A DNA stretch of 58,092 nucleotides from a virus. Both the position numbers and the translations under genes were made by a program. The stretch's first letter is position 1. Each line of letters opens with the position of its first letter. The DNA lies in the IMG/VR virus record IMGVR_UViG_3300042924_003258, positions 1-58,092 of that record; one strand, written 5' to 3'. Below the pieces are notes generated by a model. It did not search any database. It saw nothing but the letters and a program-made list of their open reading frames with translations, and was not told where the DNA came from. Positions 1 through 6,691 of this stretch are shown piece after piece.

Positions 1-134
1 TCAACAAACCAGTCCTTGATTTTCTTCGGCTTGCACTTGTACCAGTGCCACCAGCCGTTCAACTTGTGAATGCCGCCTGCGATGCGGTCGTTGTGGATGT
101 AGCGGGAATGCGATTCGTTTAGGGGTTGCCACAA
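1..134 (-). CDS. Hypothetical protein, 3' end cut by window edge
   Basis: This is the N-terminal 44 codons of the gene that is complete at 53519-53725. A TTG start is inferred, because the reading frame (LWQPLNE...) overlaps the stop of the upstream gene and follows a GGGGGCCGA stretch. The protein is basic and Trp/Tyr-rich (GWWHWYKCKPKKIKDWFVD). Function is unknown. Confidence 0.6.
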   Translation of the reverse strand, partial: MWQPLNESHSRYIHNDRIAGGIHKLNGWWHWYKCKPKKIKDWFV

Positions 135-370
135 TCGGCCCCCTTCCACGCCACCGCGTTTGCCCTGATCCCGTACACGCAGAACCAGTCAACCTTGCCG
201 CGATCCGTTTCAATCACCATCTTGCAAAGGCCGTTTGGGTGGCGGTCTACGAACGCCTCTTCGACCACAAGCGGCTCGCCCAGACCGTTCCAGATTGTCG
301 TGCCGCTGACGAGAATGATTCCGTCGCGTGTGTAGCACGGGGCGGATAAATAGTCGTCGTTACTTGGCAT
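119..370 (-). CDS. Hypothetical protein (83 aa)
   Basis: Starts MPSNDDYLSAP, with the ATG overlapping the stop of the upstream gene. It ends in KGADCGNP, the same C-terminal eight residues as the unrelated gene at 53710-53892, which marks a recombination joint between the two copies. Contains VIETDRGKVDWFCVYG. No family recognised. Confidence 0.6.
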   Translation of the reverse strand: MPSNDDYLSAPCYTRDGIILVSGTTIWNGLGEPLVVEEAFVDRHPNGLCKMVIETDRGKVDWFCVYGIRANAVAWKGADCGNP

Positions 371-932
371 CACCAGCCCCCTTCCGCGCGTTCTCGATGG
401 CGGCGGTGATTGCCTCAGCCAAACCGGGAACATGCTGGCAGTGATGCTTGATGACGACTTCTTCTGCTGCCAGTTGATCCGCCGTCTTCACCTTCGCCTG
501 CTCGACGTACTCGCGGACTTCGAAGCCGCGTTCGTGCCACGATTCGCATTGACGTACCAGCCATTCGGCGGCGGTCTTCTCGTGCGTGACGAAGATGTCG
601 GCCCGTCCTTCACCGACCCACGCTCGCAGTTCGATATCCCGCACCCCCCACCTCCTCCCCCCGCCCATCGCGGCGATGGCGGCGCGGGCGAGGTGTCGGC
701 ACTTGCGGCTAAGGAAGTCGTCTGCGGACTCGGTGTACGCCTGCAGCTTGGTTGGCATGTCATCTTCATGCGTCTTCGCTTCCTGAAAGATCGCCCTCGC
801 CACCCTCTCCACCTGCTCGGCGTCGGCGGGGGGCTTGGGCGGCTCGACCGGCTTGGATGCGGTTGGCGACGGGACGTAGACCCCTCGCAATGCGGCCCGC
901 CTGATCTGTTCGGCCTCGATTGGTGTCTTCAT
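360..932 (-). CDS. Hypothetical protein (190 aa)
   Basis: Start chosen at MKTPIEAEQIRRA because AAGGAGCGTGCAGA precedes the ATG. The protein is Ala/Glu-rich and probably helical, with a Pro/Lys-rich linker (SKPVEPPKPPADA) near residue 30 and a segment GVRDIELRAWVGEGRADIFV in the middle. It has no counterpart in the right-hand copy. Function unknown. Confidence 0.6.
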   Translation of the reverse strand: MKTPIEAEQIRRAALRGVYVPSPTASKPVEPPKPPADAEQVERVARAIFQEAKTHEDDMPTKLQAYTESADDFLSRKCRHLARAAIAAMGGGRRWGVRDIELRAWVGEGRADIFVTHEKTAAEWLVRQCESWHERGFEVREYVEQAKVKTADQLAAEEVVIKHHCQHVPGLAEAITAAIENARKGAGDAK

Positions 933-1333
933 TCTGCACGCTCCTTCTTGGCCTTCGCTTCCAGCACACGACGCACGACGCGCCGCCATTCGCCCTTGTG
1001 TCCTTCTGTTTCGCCTTCCCATGTTCCTAGCGTGTCAGTACCTTCCCAAAACGCTTCGTACGCAACGCGGGCGAGGTCGTCGATGGTCTTGTCGTCAGGC
1101 ATTGCCCTCAACTCCTGGTTCTCGCGGGCGAGGCGGGCGAGTTGTTGCTCCATTGCCTCGATCATGTCGCAGGCGTCTTCAATCACACCGTTGCCCGAGT
1201 TGGCTAGGTTGCGAGTGATTGCGTCTCGGTGTTCTTTGTTGTTGAAGTCTGGTGCGTAATTGCTCATTGGTTCGGCTCCTTCCTGTTGGTAATACCCCGC
1301 GTCCCACGGTCCACTAGCCCAAGGTGGGTCCAT
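929..1333 (-). CDS. Hypothetical protein, 53710-53892 family
   Basis: The C-terminal half (MPDDKTIDDLARVAYEAFW...) is homologous to the 60-aa protein at 53710-53892. The ATG at 1333 (MDPPWASGPW) follows GGAGGGGAGCAGA. An in-frame ATG at 1267 (MSNYAPDF) also has a strong AGGAAGGAG, so two products are possible. The middle (EAMEQQLARLARENQELR) looks like a short coiled coil. The last residues (KKERAE) are encoded by the Shine-Dalgarno cassette of the next gene. Confidence 0.65.
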   Translation of the reverse strand: MDPPWASGPWDAGYYQQEGAEPMSNYAPDFNNKEHRDAITRNLANSGNGVIEDACDMIEAMEQQLARLARENQELRAMPDDKTIDDLARVAYEAFWEGTDTLGTWEGETEGHKGEWRRVVRRVLEAKAKKERAE

Positions 1334-1670
1334 TCTGCTCCCCTCCCCTCGCGGCTTCGGCGGCGGTGCGCTTTAGGAATTGCTCGCACGCCAGTTGCGG
1401 ACTTGCAAAGTTGCCCGTGCCGTGGGCTATCTGGAAGATCAAGCCCTCAGCCTGCTCGCAGCGAAATCGGTAGTCTTCCATCGCGGCGCGTAAATCGGCG
1501 GCGGTCCTGTGGTCGCTGCGGAACAGTTCGCCGCCGACATACTTCTCCAACTGCTCGCAGCGGGCGAGGAGGGTTTCGTAATCGTCATATCGAACCCAAT
1601 CGCCGTTTGCCACGCGATGCTCGCACCAATCGCCTTTCATGTCGTACCGCGTCACTTGCTCACTCGCCAT
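1314..1670 (-). CDS. Hypothetical protein with YETLLARCEQ motif (118 aa)
   Basis: Paralogue or allele of 53885-54166. Both start MASE, carry a (Y/D)YxTLLARCEQ helix near residue 35 and end in AAEAARGGEQ. The family looks like the many small phage proteins with an LLARCEQAE helix, which I cannot tie to a function. Start overlaps the stop of 1660-1911. Confidence 0.65.
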   Translation of the reverse strand: MASEQVTRYDMKGDWCEHRVANGDWVRYDDYETLLARCEQLEKYVGGELFRSDHRTAADLRAAMEDYRFRCEQAEGLIFQIAHGTGNFASPQLACEQFLKRTAAEAARGGEQNGPTLG

Positions 1671-1911
1671 GCTTCACCTCCTCGCCGGGGATGCGGACGA
1701 TGCGGACGGGTCCGCCGTATTGGAGTTCGTGTCCTTGGGCAGCTTTGATTGCAGCCATTTCTGTGTCGTACTCAATCGCAGCGTTTATGCAACGCCAACT
1801 GCTAAGCGTTTCACACCAGTAAAAGTATTGAAAAGTCCACCTGTCAGGCCACGCTTTCGGGCGTGGCGTGGTTGGAATCTCGCTGGTTGGTTGTGCCGTT
1901 TCACTTTGCAT
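1660..1911 (-). CDS. Hypothetical protein (83 aa)
   Basis: Start MQSETAQPTSEIPTTPRP lies just inside the end of the upstream gene. The core WTFQYFYWCETLSSWRCINAA is aromatic. It has no homologue in the right-hand copy, so it is one of the genes that differ between the two alleles. Confidence 0.55.
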   Translation of the reverse strand: MQSETAQPTSEIPTTPRPKAWPDRWTFQYFYWCETLSSWRCINAAIEYDTEMAAIKAAQGHELQYGGPVRIVRIPGEEVKHGE

Positions 1912-2092
1912 TGCCGTTCTCCTTCTTCCGCCGTTCAATCTCCGCACGCAGACACTTCGAGCATGTGTACCCGCCACGCGCGGGATGCCCGCACACGCCC
2001 ATCGAGTACGTCTTCCACGGGTGGTCCTCGACTTGCCACGCGAGCCGACGCTCAAGCACGCCGAGCGAGTTGTCTTTCAGGTGGTTGGTCAC
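1901..2092 (-). CDS. Small Cys-rich protein, GTG start (63 aa)
   Basis: GTG start with GGAGGG upstream; the GTGA overlaps the stop of 2089-2361. It carries C-x10-C-x2-C (GVCGHPARGGYTCSKCLRAE), a likely zinc-binding knuckle, followed by a basic tail. It is nearly identical to the C-terminal three quarters of 54156-54416, which instead uses an upstream ATG. Confidence 0.65.
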   Translation of the reverse strand: MTNHLKDNSLGVLERRLAWQVEDHPWKTYSMGVCGHPARGGYTCSKCLRAEIERRKKENGNAK

Positions 2093-2361
2093 TTCGCTAC
2101 CCTCCGCTTCTTCGCGGGCTTCTGCCGTAGCGACTGTTCCCACTCCGACACCGCACGCTCTATTGCTTTGGGCGTAAGTGAAAACACCTTGGTCTTCCTC
2201 TCCCGCTTCCGCCTGTCGGCTGCGACGGCGCGGCGGGCGTAGGCGTTGATCGCGTCCGCGAGCCTCCAACGATCCTCCGCCACGTCTGCGGCTGTCAACC
2301 CGAACCCCGGCTCGATGAACCGCGCCGCGATCCTGAATGCTGCGTCGATCTTGCTGCTCAT
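2089..2361 (-). CDS. Hypothetical basic protein (90 aa)
   Basis: Starts MSSKIDAAFRIAARFIEPG. The middle (AVAADRRKRERKTK) is shared with 54398-54598 (AVAADRRKRGKKTK), while the N-termini differ, so the two are mosaic alleles. The Lys/Arg-rich C-terminus suggests nucleic-acid binding, but that is only composition. Confidence 0.6.
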   Translation of the reverse strand: MSSKIDAAFRIAARFIEPGFGLTAADVAEDRWRLADAINAYARRAVAADRRKRERKTKVFSLTPKAIERAVSEWEQSLRQKPAKKRRVAK

Positions 2362-3104
2362 TGGTGTGCCTCGCTTTCCATGAATGCTCTCACGAACGCC
2401 GCTGCGACTTCTGGGTCAATGGCGTTTCCATAGCCCTTGATAGCGACTCCAGCCACACTACTGGATAGCCCATCAGATACCCCACCAGTGCGGCCGGCGG
2501 GTACAGAAACCCGTATCGCTTCCTGAACCAGTCTCTCAAATTCGTGCGGTGTCCTCGTTCTCGCGATACGCCCGCACCGTTCCCGTCGCTTGCTCGGGGC
2601 CTGGGATGTCGCAACGATGTACAGCCTGTTGCCGACGTACATGCCGCCGAACTCACAAGCCGGAAGTACGCACGGCCACACTTCGTAGCCGACGCTTTCC
2701 AAGTCGCCGGCGACTTCATCGAGCCATCCACACCCGATAGCCGCTGCAACCTGTTCAAGAAAACACACCGCCGGCAAGCACTCGCGGACGAGTCGGAACA
2801 TCTCGGGCCACAGGTGCCGCTCGTCGGCTTGGCCTTTGCGCTTGCCCGCCGCGCTGAACGGCTGGCATGGGCAAGAGCCTGTCCAAACAGGTCGGTCGTC
2901 GGGCCATCCGGCGAGCTTGAGGGCGTAGTCCCAGCCGCCGATGCCAGCGAACAAATGCACGCGCCCGTAGCCTCGCAGGTCTTCCCCTCGCAGTTCTGTG
3001 ATGCTTCGCTCATCGACGACTCCATTCGTCACCAGCCCTTGCTTGCACAACTCCCGCAGCCATGCGGCGGTCTTCGCGTCCCATTCGTTGTAGAACGTGG
3101 TCAT
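2358..3104 (-). CDS. DNA (cytosine-5) methyltransferase, allele 1 (248 aa)
   Basis: Motif I (LFAGIGGWDYAL, residues 51-62) binds S-adenosylmethionine. Motif IV (GSCPCQPFS, about 77-84) carries the catalytic Cys at residue 80. The motif VI position reads LEQVAAAIG, and motif X is GYGNAI near the C-terminus. Start chosen at MTTFYNEWD, where the upstream gene stops. The protein probably methylates phage DNA against host restriction. It shares its N-terminal half and last 25 residues with 54595-55362, but the target-recognition region between is different. Short for the family, as phage forms often are. Confidence 0.85.
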   Translation of the reverse strand: MTTFYNEWDAKTAAWLRELCKQGLVTNGVVDERSITELRGEDLRGYGRVHLFAGIGGWDYALKLAGWPDDRPVWTGSCPCQPFSAAGKRKGQADERHLWPEMFRLVRECLPAVCFLEQVAAAIGCGWLDEVAGDLESVGYEVWPCVLPACEFGGMYVGNRLYIVATSQAPSKRRERCGRIARTRTPHEFERLVQEAIRVSVPAGRTGGVSDGLSSSVAGVAIKGYGNAIDPEVAAAFVRAFMESEAHQ

Positions 3105-3391
3105 TGCTCGCTTTCCACCCTTCGCCACACCCTCGCCCGCCTGTCGCTCGCAGTCTTCCGCGTGAACAGGCACAACTCAATCTTGAACTCTTCCGCCAGT
3201 TCCCCGCGTCGGGGCCGGTACGTGTTGCCGGGGATGCCAAGAGCTACTTGCCCCTCCTCGTCCGTCGCGCCTTCGTCGCCCTTGCTCGCGATGAACGCGA
3301 GGATGCGGGCGCGGTCGCTGGCTCGCTTGGCGTCGGTCTGCGAGAGCGCGGCTTCGATGCTGGTGGTTGTTCCGTTGTGGGGGGCGGTCAT
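3101..3391 (-). CDS. Winged-helix-like small protein (96 aa)
   Basis: Start MTAPHNGTTTS follows GGAGGTGAAGCC. The pattern of helices ending in GIPGNTYRPRRGELAEE, then a short strand and a basic tail (RKTASDRRARVWRR), suggests a winged-helix DNA-binding fold; this is a pattern call only. It is almost identical to 55359-55652. It lies just upstream of the methyltransferase in both copies and is translationally coupled to it, so it could regulate or assist it. Confidence 0.65.
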   Translation of the reverse strand: MTAPHNGTTTSIEAALSQTDAKRASDRARILAFIASKGDEGATDEEGQVALGIPGNTYRPRRGELAEEFKIELCLFTRKTASDRRARVWRRVESEQ

Positions 3392-4278
3392 GGCTTCACC
3401 TCCGGGAATTGGCGAACTCGCAGGTCTTCGGGCCACTCGGACGGGTCGCCGCCCTTCTTGTCGCGCGGCTTGTACCACCGCTCGATGTTCTCGCCGCCGT
3501 CGTCCCACTCGAACGGCATGAGAGAGACGTGTGCCCGCCCGCGCTTGTTGAGTTCTCGTGGTTTGCTGCCAAGTTGTTTGACAAACACAGGAACACCCTC
3601 GGCTTTGCAGTCGGTGACAACCCGGCGAATCCAATCAATGTCGCATGGACGCGAGTTGTTCCCGCTCTCTCCGCCAACGATCACCCAATCAATCCAACCA
3701 ATGTGAAGCGGGAGCGATATGTCAATCGGGCCAACTAGCGGCTCGCACGAAAGGAAACGACGGCCCGGAACTTGTGCAAGGTCTTTGATGCACTTGTCGG
3801 CTGTCTCTTGGTTGCACGGGCTTGTGCCAGTCAGCGCGTTTGTGGGCCACTGGTCCAGCCACTCAGACGGAACCATCCGCGTGACGTTCTCGGGTCGCTT
3901 GGTCAGCAGCTGCCATTCGAGCCACGGTGTCTTTTCGATCATCTCAAACACGCGGCGGCGCAGCCTGTCCACTGTCCATTCGAGTTCCTTGCCCTGCTGG
4001 TCAACAACGGGGCCTTGGTAGTCTTCAAACAGGTCGCACATGCTTGCACAGAAGACCCGGGCCTTCACGCCCAAGTCTGCTGCCTGCGCGTTCCACTTGG
4101 CGGGCTTGCCCCACTCACCAAGCACCATGCGACGCGGGTTGTTGCCCCAATGCGAAGGACCAAACCGCTTGTCGAGCGTTTCCGCGTAGCAGTTGGTGCA
4201 GCCGGAATGTACCTTCGTGCATCCCCACCACGGGTTGAACGTGTGGTTCGTCCACTGAATATCGCTGTTGCTGCTCAT
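3388..4278 (-). CDS. DUF5131 (phage Gp37/Gp68 family) three-Cys protein
   Basis: Carries the family signature FNPWWGCTKVHSGCTNCYAE, with three cysteines at residues 20, 27 and 30 (C-x6-C-x2-C). In radical-SAM-like proteins such a triad holds an iron-sulfur cluster. At 296 aa it is family-sized, with the expected LLTKRPENV, SCEPLVGPI and VIVGGESG segments. The family is widespread in phages and its reaction is not established. A TcmP partner gene is often adjacent elsewhere, but none is seen here. Present only in the left copy. Confidence 0.85.
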   Translation of the reverse strand: MSSNSDIQWTNHTFNPWWGCTKVHSGCTNCYAETLDKRFGPSHWGNNPRRMVLGEWGKPAKWNAQAADLGVKARVFCASMCDLFEDYQGPVVDQQGKELEWTVDRLRRRVFEMIEKTPWLEWQLLTKRPENVTRMVPSEWLDQWPTNALTGTSPCNQETADKCIKDLAQVPGRRFLSCEPLVGPIDISLPLHIGWIDWVIVGGESGNNSRPCDIDWIRRVVTDCKAEGVPVFVKQLGSKPRELNKRGRAHVSLMPFEWDDGGENIERWYKPRDKKGGDPSEWPEDLRVRQFPEVKP

Positions 4279-4448
4279 CGCCGTTCCTCCATCCGCTTCA
4301 ACCCCTCAACGCACGCCGTGAGGGTCGTGAACGACGGCCCGTATCGGCCCGGCTCGTTCACGCATCGCTTCGCCGCCTCGTACAACGCTTCGAGCAACTT
4401 CGCTCGCGCGGCTTGGTCTTCTGAGTGGGTGATTGGGTTTGCCTTCAT
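4275..4448 (-). CDS. Hypothetical protein (57 aa)
   Basis: A small ORF starting MKANPITHSEDQAARAK, with GGAAGGAGCGTGCAGC before the ATG. Its stop overlaps the start of the DUF5131 gene. One long amphipathic helix is predicted from the sequence (LLEALYEAAKRCVNE). It travels with the DUF5131 gene and is absent from the right copy, so it may belong to the same cargo. Confidence 0.65.
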   Translation of the reverse strand: MKANPITHSEDQAARAKLLEALYEAAKRCVNEPGRYGPSFTTLTACVEGLKRMEERR

Positions 4449-4675
4449 GCTGCACGCTCCTTCCGCTTGACCTTCTCAACCACCACGCCTCGCGGCCTGA
4501 CAATCACGTAGACCCCATCACCGCGCTTGTTGCTCACCTTGATCGCGTACCACTTGCTCCGGTCGGTCTTGCGGCTAGACGCCGCACACTCCACATCGCC
4601 GATGGCCTCGTACCCTTCAACGCCCTTCACTTCGACCAGCAGTTCCCAGCCGTGTTTAGTTGCTCGTACTGGCAT
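4445..4675 (-). CDS. Hypothetical beta-rich protein (76 aa)
   Basis: Starts MPVRATKHGWELLVEVKG, alternating strands throughout (KWYAIKVSNKRGDGVYVIV), and ends KRKERAA over the next gene's Shine-Dalgarno cassette. It takes the place of the unrelated 58-aa gene at 55652-55828 in the other allele. Confidence 0.65.
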   Translation of the reverse strand: MPVRATKHGWELLVEVKGVEGYEAIGDVECAASSRKTDRSKWYAIKVSNKRGDGVYVIVRPRGVVVEKVKRKERAA

Positions 4676-4926
4676 TAGGCACGCTCCTTTCGCCGCCAGA
4701 GGACGCCTTCAATGTCGTTGGCCTTCTTGTTCTTTCTCTCAACCAGCCCGTTCCGCTCCATCCATCGCAACGCCTTCGAGAACTCGGATGGTTCGGCAAC
4801 CTCGCCCGTAGCCACGGTCCAACGCATTCTGATGCGGGCAACATCTTGCCATTCGGTCGGCATCAGTTCGATAATCTGCCTGCTCATCTTCTGGTGTCTG
4901 CGAACTAGGGTTTCCATGCCGCTCAT
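4675..4926 (-). CDS. Small winged-helix-like protein (83 aa)
   Basis: Start MSGMETLVRRH after ACAGGAGTG, with ATGA coupling to the DnaA-like gene. The C-terminal half (EFSKALRWMERNGLVERKN) resembles the recognition helix and wing of a MarR/ArsR-type winged helix. It is nearly identical to 55828-56079. It sits directly behind the replication genes, so a replication or regulatory role is possible. Confidence 0.65.
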   Translation of the reverse strand: MSGMETLVRRHQKMSRQIIELMPTEWQDVARIRMRWTVATGEVAEPSEFSKALRWMERNGLVERKNKKANDIEGVLWRRKERA

Positions 4927-5378
4927 GCCGCACACTCCTGTCTTACGCCAATCGCTGCCTTGCACTTCGCAACGGCTTCGATAACATCTTGCTCACCCGC
5001 GTCAATCCTGGCTTGACACGTTTCGGTCAGGTACTCCAGTCCTCTATTGCTGCGCCACATACACGCGGCAATCTCGGATGCCGAAGGCTTTGAGGTCATC
5101 TTCGCAAGGCAGTACGCCGTGACCATCCTCGCGAATGCGATAGATTGCTGGCGGTCCTTGCCAAGTATCAACTCGACGTGTACGCCAAGAGCCTTGGCGC
5201 ACGCATTCCTAGCGGCGTCTAGTGATGATGTGGGTGAGCTAAACATATCTCGCCAAGTTTGCTCAAACGCCACAATGCGAATATCTCGCTCTTGTTGTGC
5301 CGCGTTGTCCCAGAAGTCAGGCCCTTCAACGCGATCCGTGAACATCTTGCAGAATTTTTCAGTCAACGCCAGCATCAT
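4923..5378 (-). CDS. DnaA domain IV-like DNA-binding protein, allele 1
   Basis: Residues about 55-125 follow the layout of the DnaA C-terminal origin-binding domain: ACAKALGVHVELILGKDRQQ, then SIAFARMVTAYCLAKM and SASEIAACMWRSNRGLE. These correspond to the basic loop, the ARPRQMAMALAKEL helix and the helix-turn-helix of E. coli DnaA. The DHTT signature is replaced by SNRGLE, and there is no AAA+ domain. It sits directly downstream of dnaB and overlaps it. I infer that it binds phage DNA during replication initiation or helicase loading. The allele at 56076-56549 is strongly diverged. Confidence 0.65.
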   Translation of the reverse strand: MMLALTEKFCKMFTDRVEGPDFWDNAAQQERDIRIVAFEQTWRDMFSSPTSSLDAARNACAKALGVHVELILGKDRQQSIAFARMVTAYCLAKMTSKPSASEIAACMWRSNRGLEYLTETCQARIDAGEQDVIEAVAKCKAAIGVRQECAA

Positions 5379-6691
5379 TCTTCCTCCACAACCATCCCAA
5401 ACTCATTGGTTCGCAGCGTCATGCTGTCAAAGAAAAGACCGATCTTCCTTCCGGCCCCCTTGCCTCGCCTTGCCTTCTTCACGGTTAGTACGCGGTTACA
5501 TTCAGTCTTGAACGATCCGTCGTCACCCAGAAGCGTCAATGTCTCCGGCTCCATCGCCGTCAGCCACAGCACCGTGTCAACATGCCGCTTCCACGCCGCG
5601 CCGCCCGCCATCTCTTTGGCGTGGTCGCCCATCTTGGGGTGAATGACAACGATCAGGCTCGCGCCGTGCTTGCTCACCGCCGAGCGAAGGTCGCCCAGCA
5701 GTTCCTTGTCCGCGATCCACGGCTTGTCGCTGGGTGCAGCACTGGTGATCGGGTCCACCAGTAGCACGCGAACCCCGGCCTGAGCCTGCGAGTGGACCCA
5801 TGCGGCAACCTGGTCGTACGTCGCCTCACCCTCCGCAATTTCGTGGCAGCAGGTGCCGAACTCAGAAAGCCATTCGGCGTTGTCGGCCTGAATCTTGCGG
5901 ACCCGATCAGCGTTGCGGCGTACCCATTCAGGATCGTCCAGTTGGCTTTCGCCGACCCGCATGGCCAGCATCCGAAGCAGGTGCATAGCCCGGCCCGATT
6001 CCAGTTGCAGCATGGCGACCGATTCGCCCGCGTTGTGCATGTTCATCAGGGCTTCCGCCGCGATCATGGACTTGCCAGCCCCGGGGTCGCCGCAGAGCAT
6101 CGTGATTGTGCCGGGTTGCAGGGCGTTGGTCGTGAAGTGAATGGCGTTGAACCCAGCCCACTTGACCGACCGGACGCCCCCGGCAATCGCCGCGTCGAGC
6201 GTGGCGTTGACTTCCTGCGCCGCCGATCCCTTGCCCGACAACCGGGACGCCAGATGCCGGGACACGCGGGCGACCTTGTTGGCGAACTTGTCGATGAACT
6301 CCTGCGTGTCGGCGGTCCATTCGCCCTTCTTGGCCGCGTGGTCGATCTGGCGGGCTTCCATGACCACCGCACGGGCGGCTGCCGCCAGAAGCACTAGGCG
6401 GGCGTAATAGGCAAAATTCGTCGGGGAGGGTACCGACCCCGCCATCTGCTCCCACAAATCGATCAGAGAGGCATCCACGGCCAGCAGACGCGAAGCCAGC
6501 AGCGCGCCGTCAGCGCGCTCGCCGTATTCCCGATATCCGCTGGCAAGAATCCCAAACATCGTCGCGTGCCTTTCGTCGTGGAAACTCTTCTCCGTCAGAA
6601 CCGCCATCACTTCCGGGATGCACTTGGGGTCCAGGGCCATGCTGCCCAGCACCGCCATCTCTGCCGACAGGTCTTGCGGTACTTCATCCAC
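5375..6691 (-). CDS. dnaB: Replicative DNA helicase DnaB, copy 1 (438 aa)
   Basis: The N-terminal DnaB domain begins at MDEVPQDLSAEMAVLGSMAL. Walker A is GDPGAGKS (201-208) and Walker B RVLLVDPIT (about 308-316), followed by VIHPKMGDHAKEMAGGAAW. Length is close to bacterial DnaB. It is the replication-fork helicase, presumably recruiting host primase and polymerase because the phage lacks both. It overlaps the initiator gene upstream and the DnaA-like gene downstream. The copy at 56546-57865 is almost identical, differing mainly at the C-terminal tip (EEE versus EDSE). Confidence 0.95.
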   Translation of the reverse strand: MDEVPQDLSAEMAVLGSMALDPKCIPEVMAVLTEKSFHDERHATMFGILASGYREYGERADGALLASRLLAVDASLIDLWEQMAGSVPSPTNFAYYARLVLLAAAARAVVMEARQIDHAAKKGEWTADTQEFIDKFANKVARVSRHLASRLSGKGSAAQEVNATLDAAIAGGVRSVKWAGFNAIHFTTNALQPGTITMLCGDPGAGKSMIAAEALMNMHNAGESVAMLQLESGRAMHLLRMLAMRVGESQLDDPEWVRRNADRVRKIQADNAEWLSEFGTCCHEIAEGEATYDQVAAWVHSQAQAGVRVLLVDPITSAAPSDKPWIADKELLGDLRSAVSKHGASLIVVIHPKMGDHAKEMAGGAAWKRHVDTVLWLTAMEPETLTLLGDDGSFKTECNRVLTVKKARRGKGAGRKIGLFFDSMTLRTNEFGMVVEEE

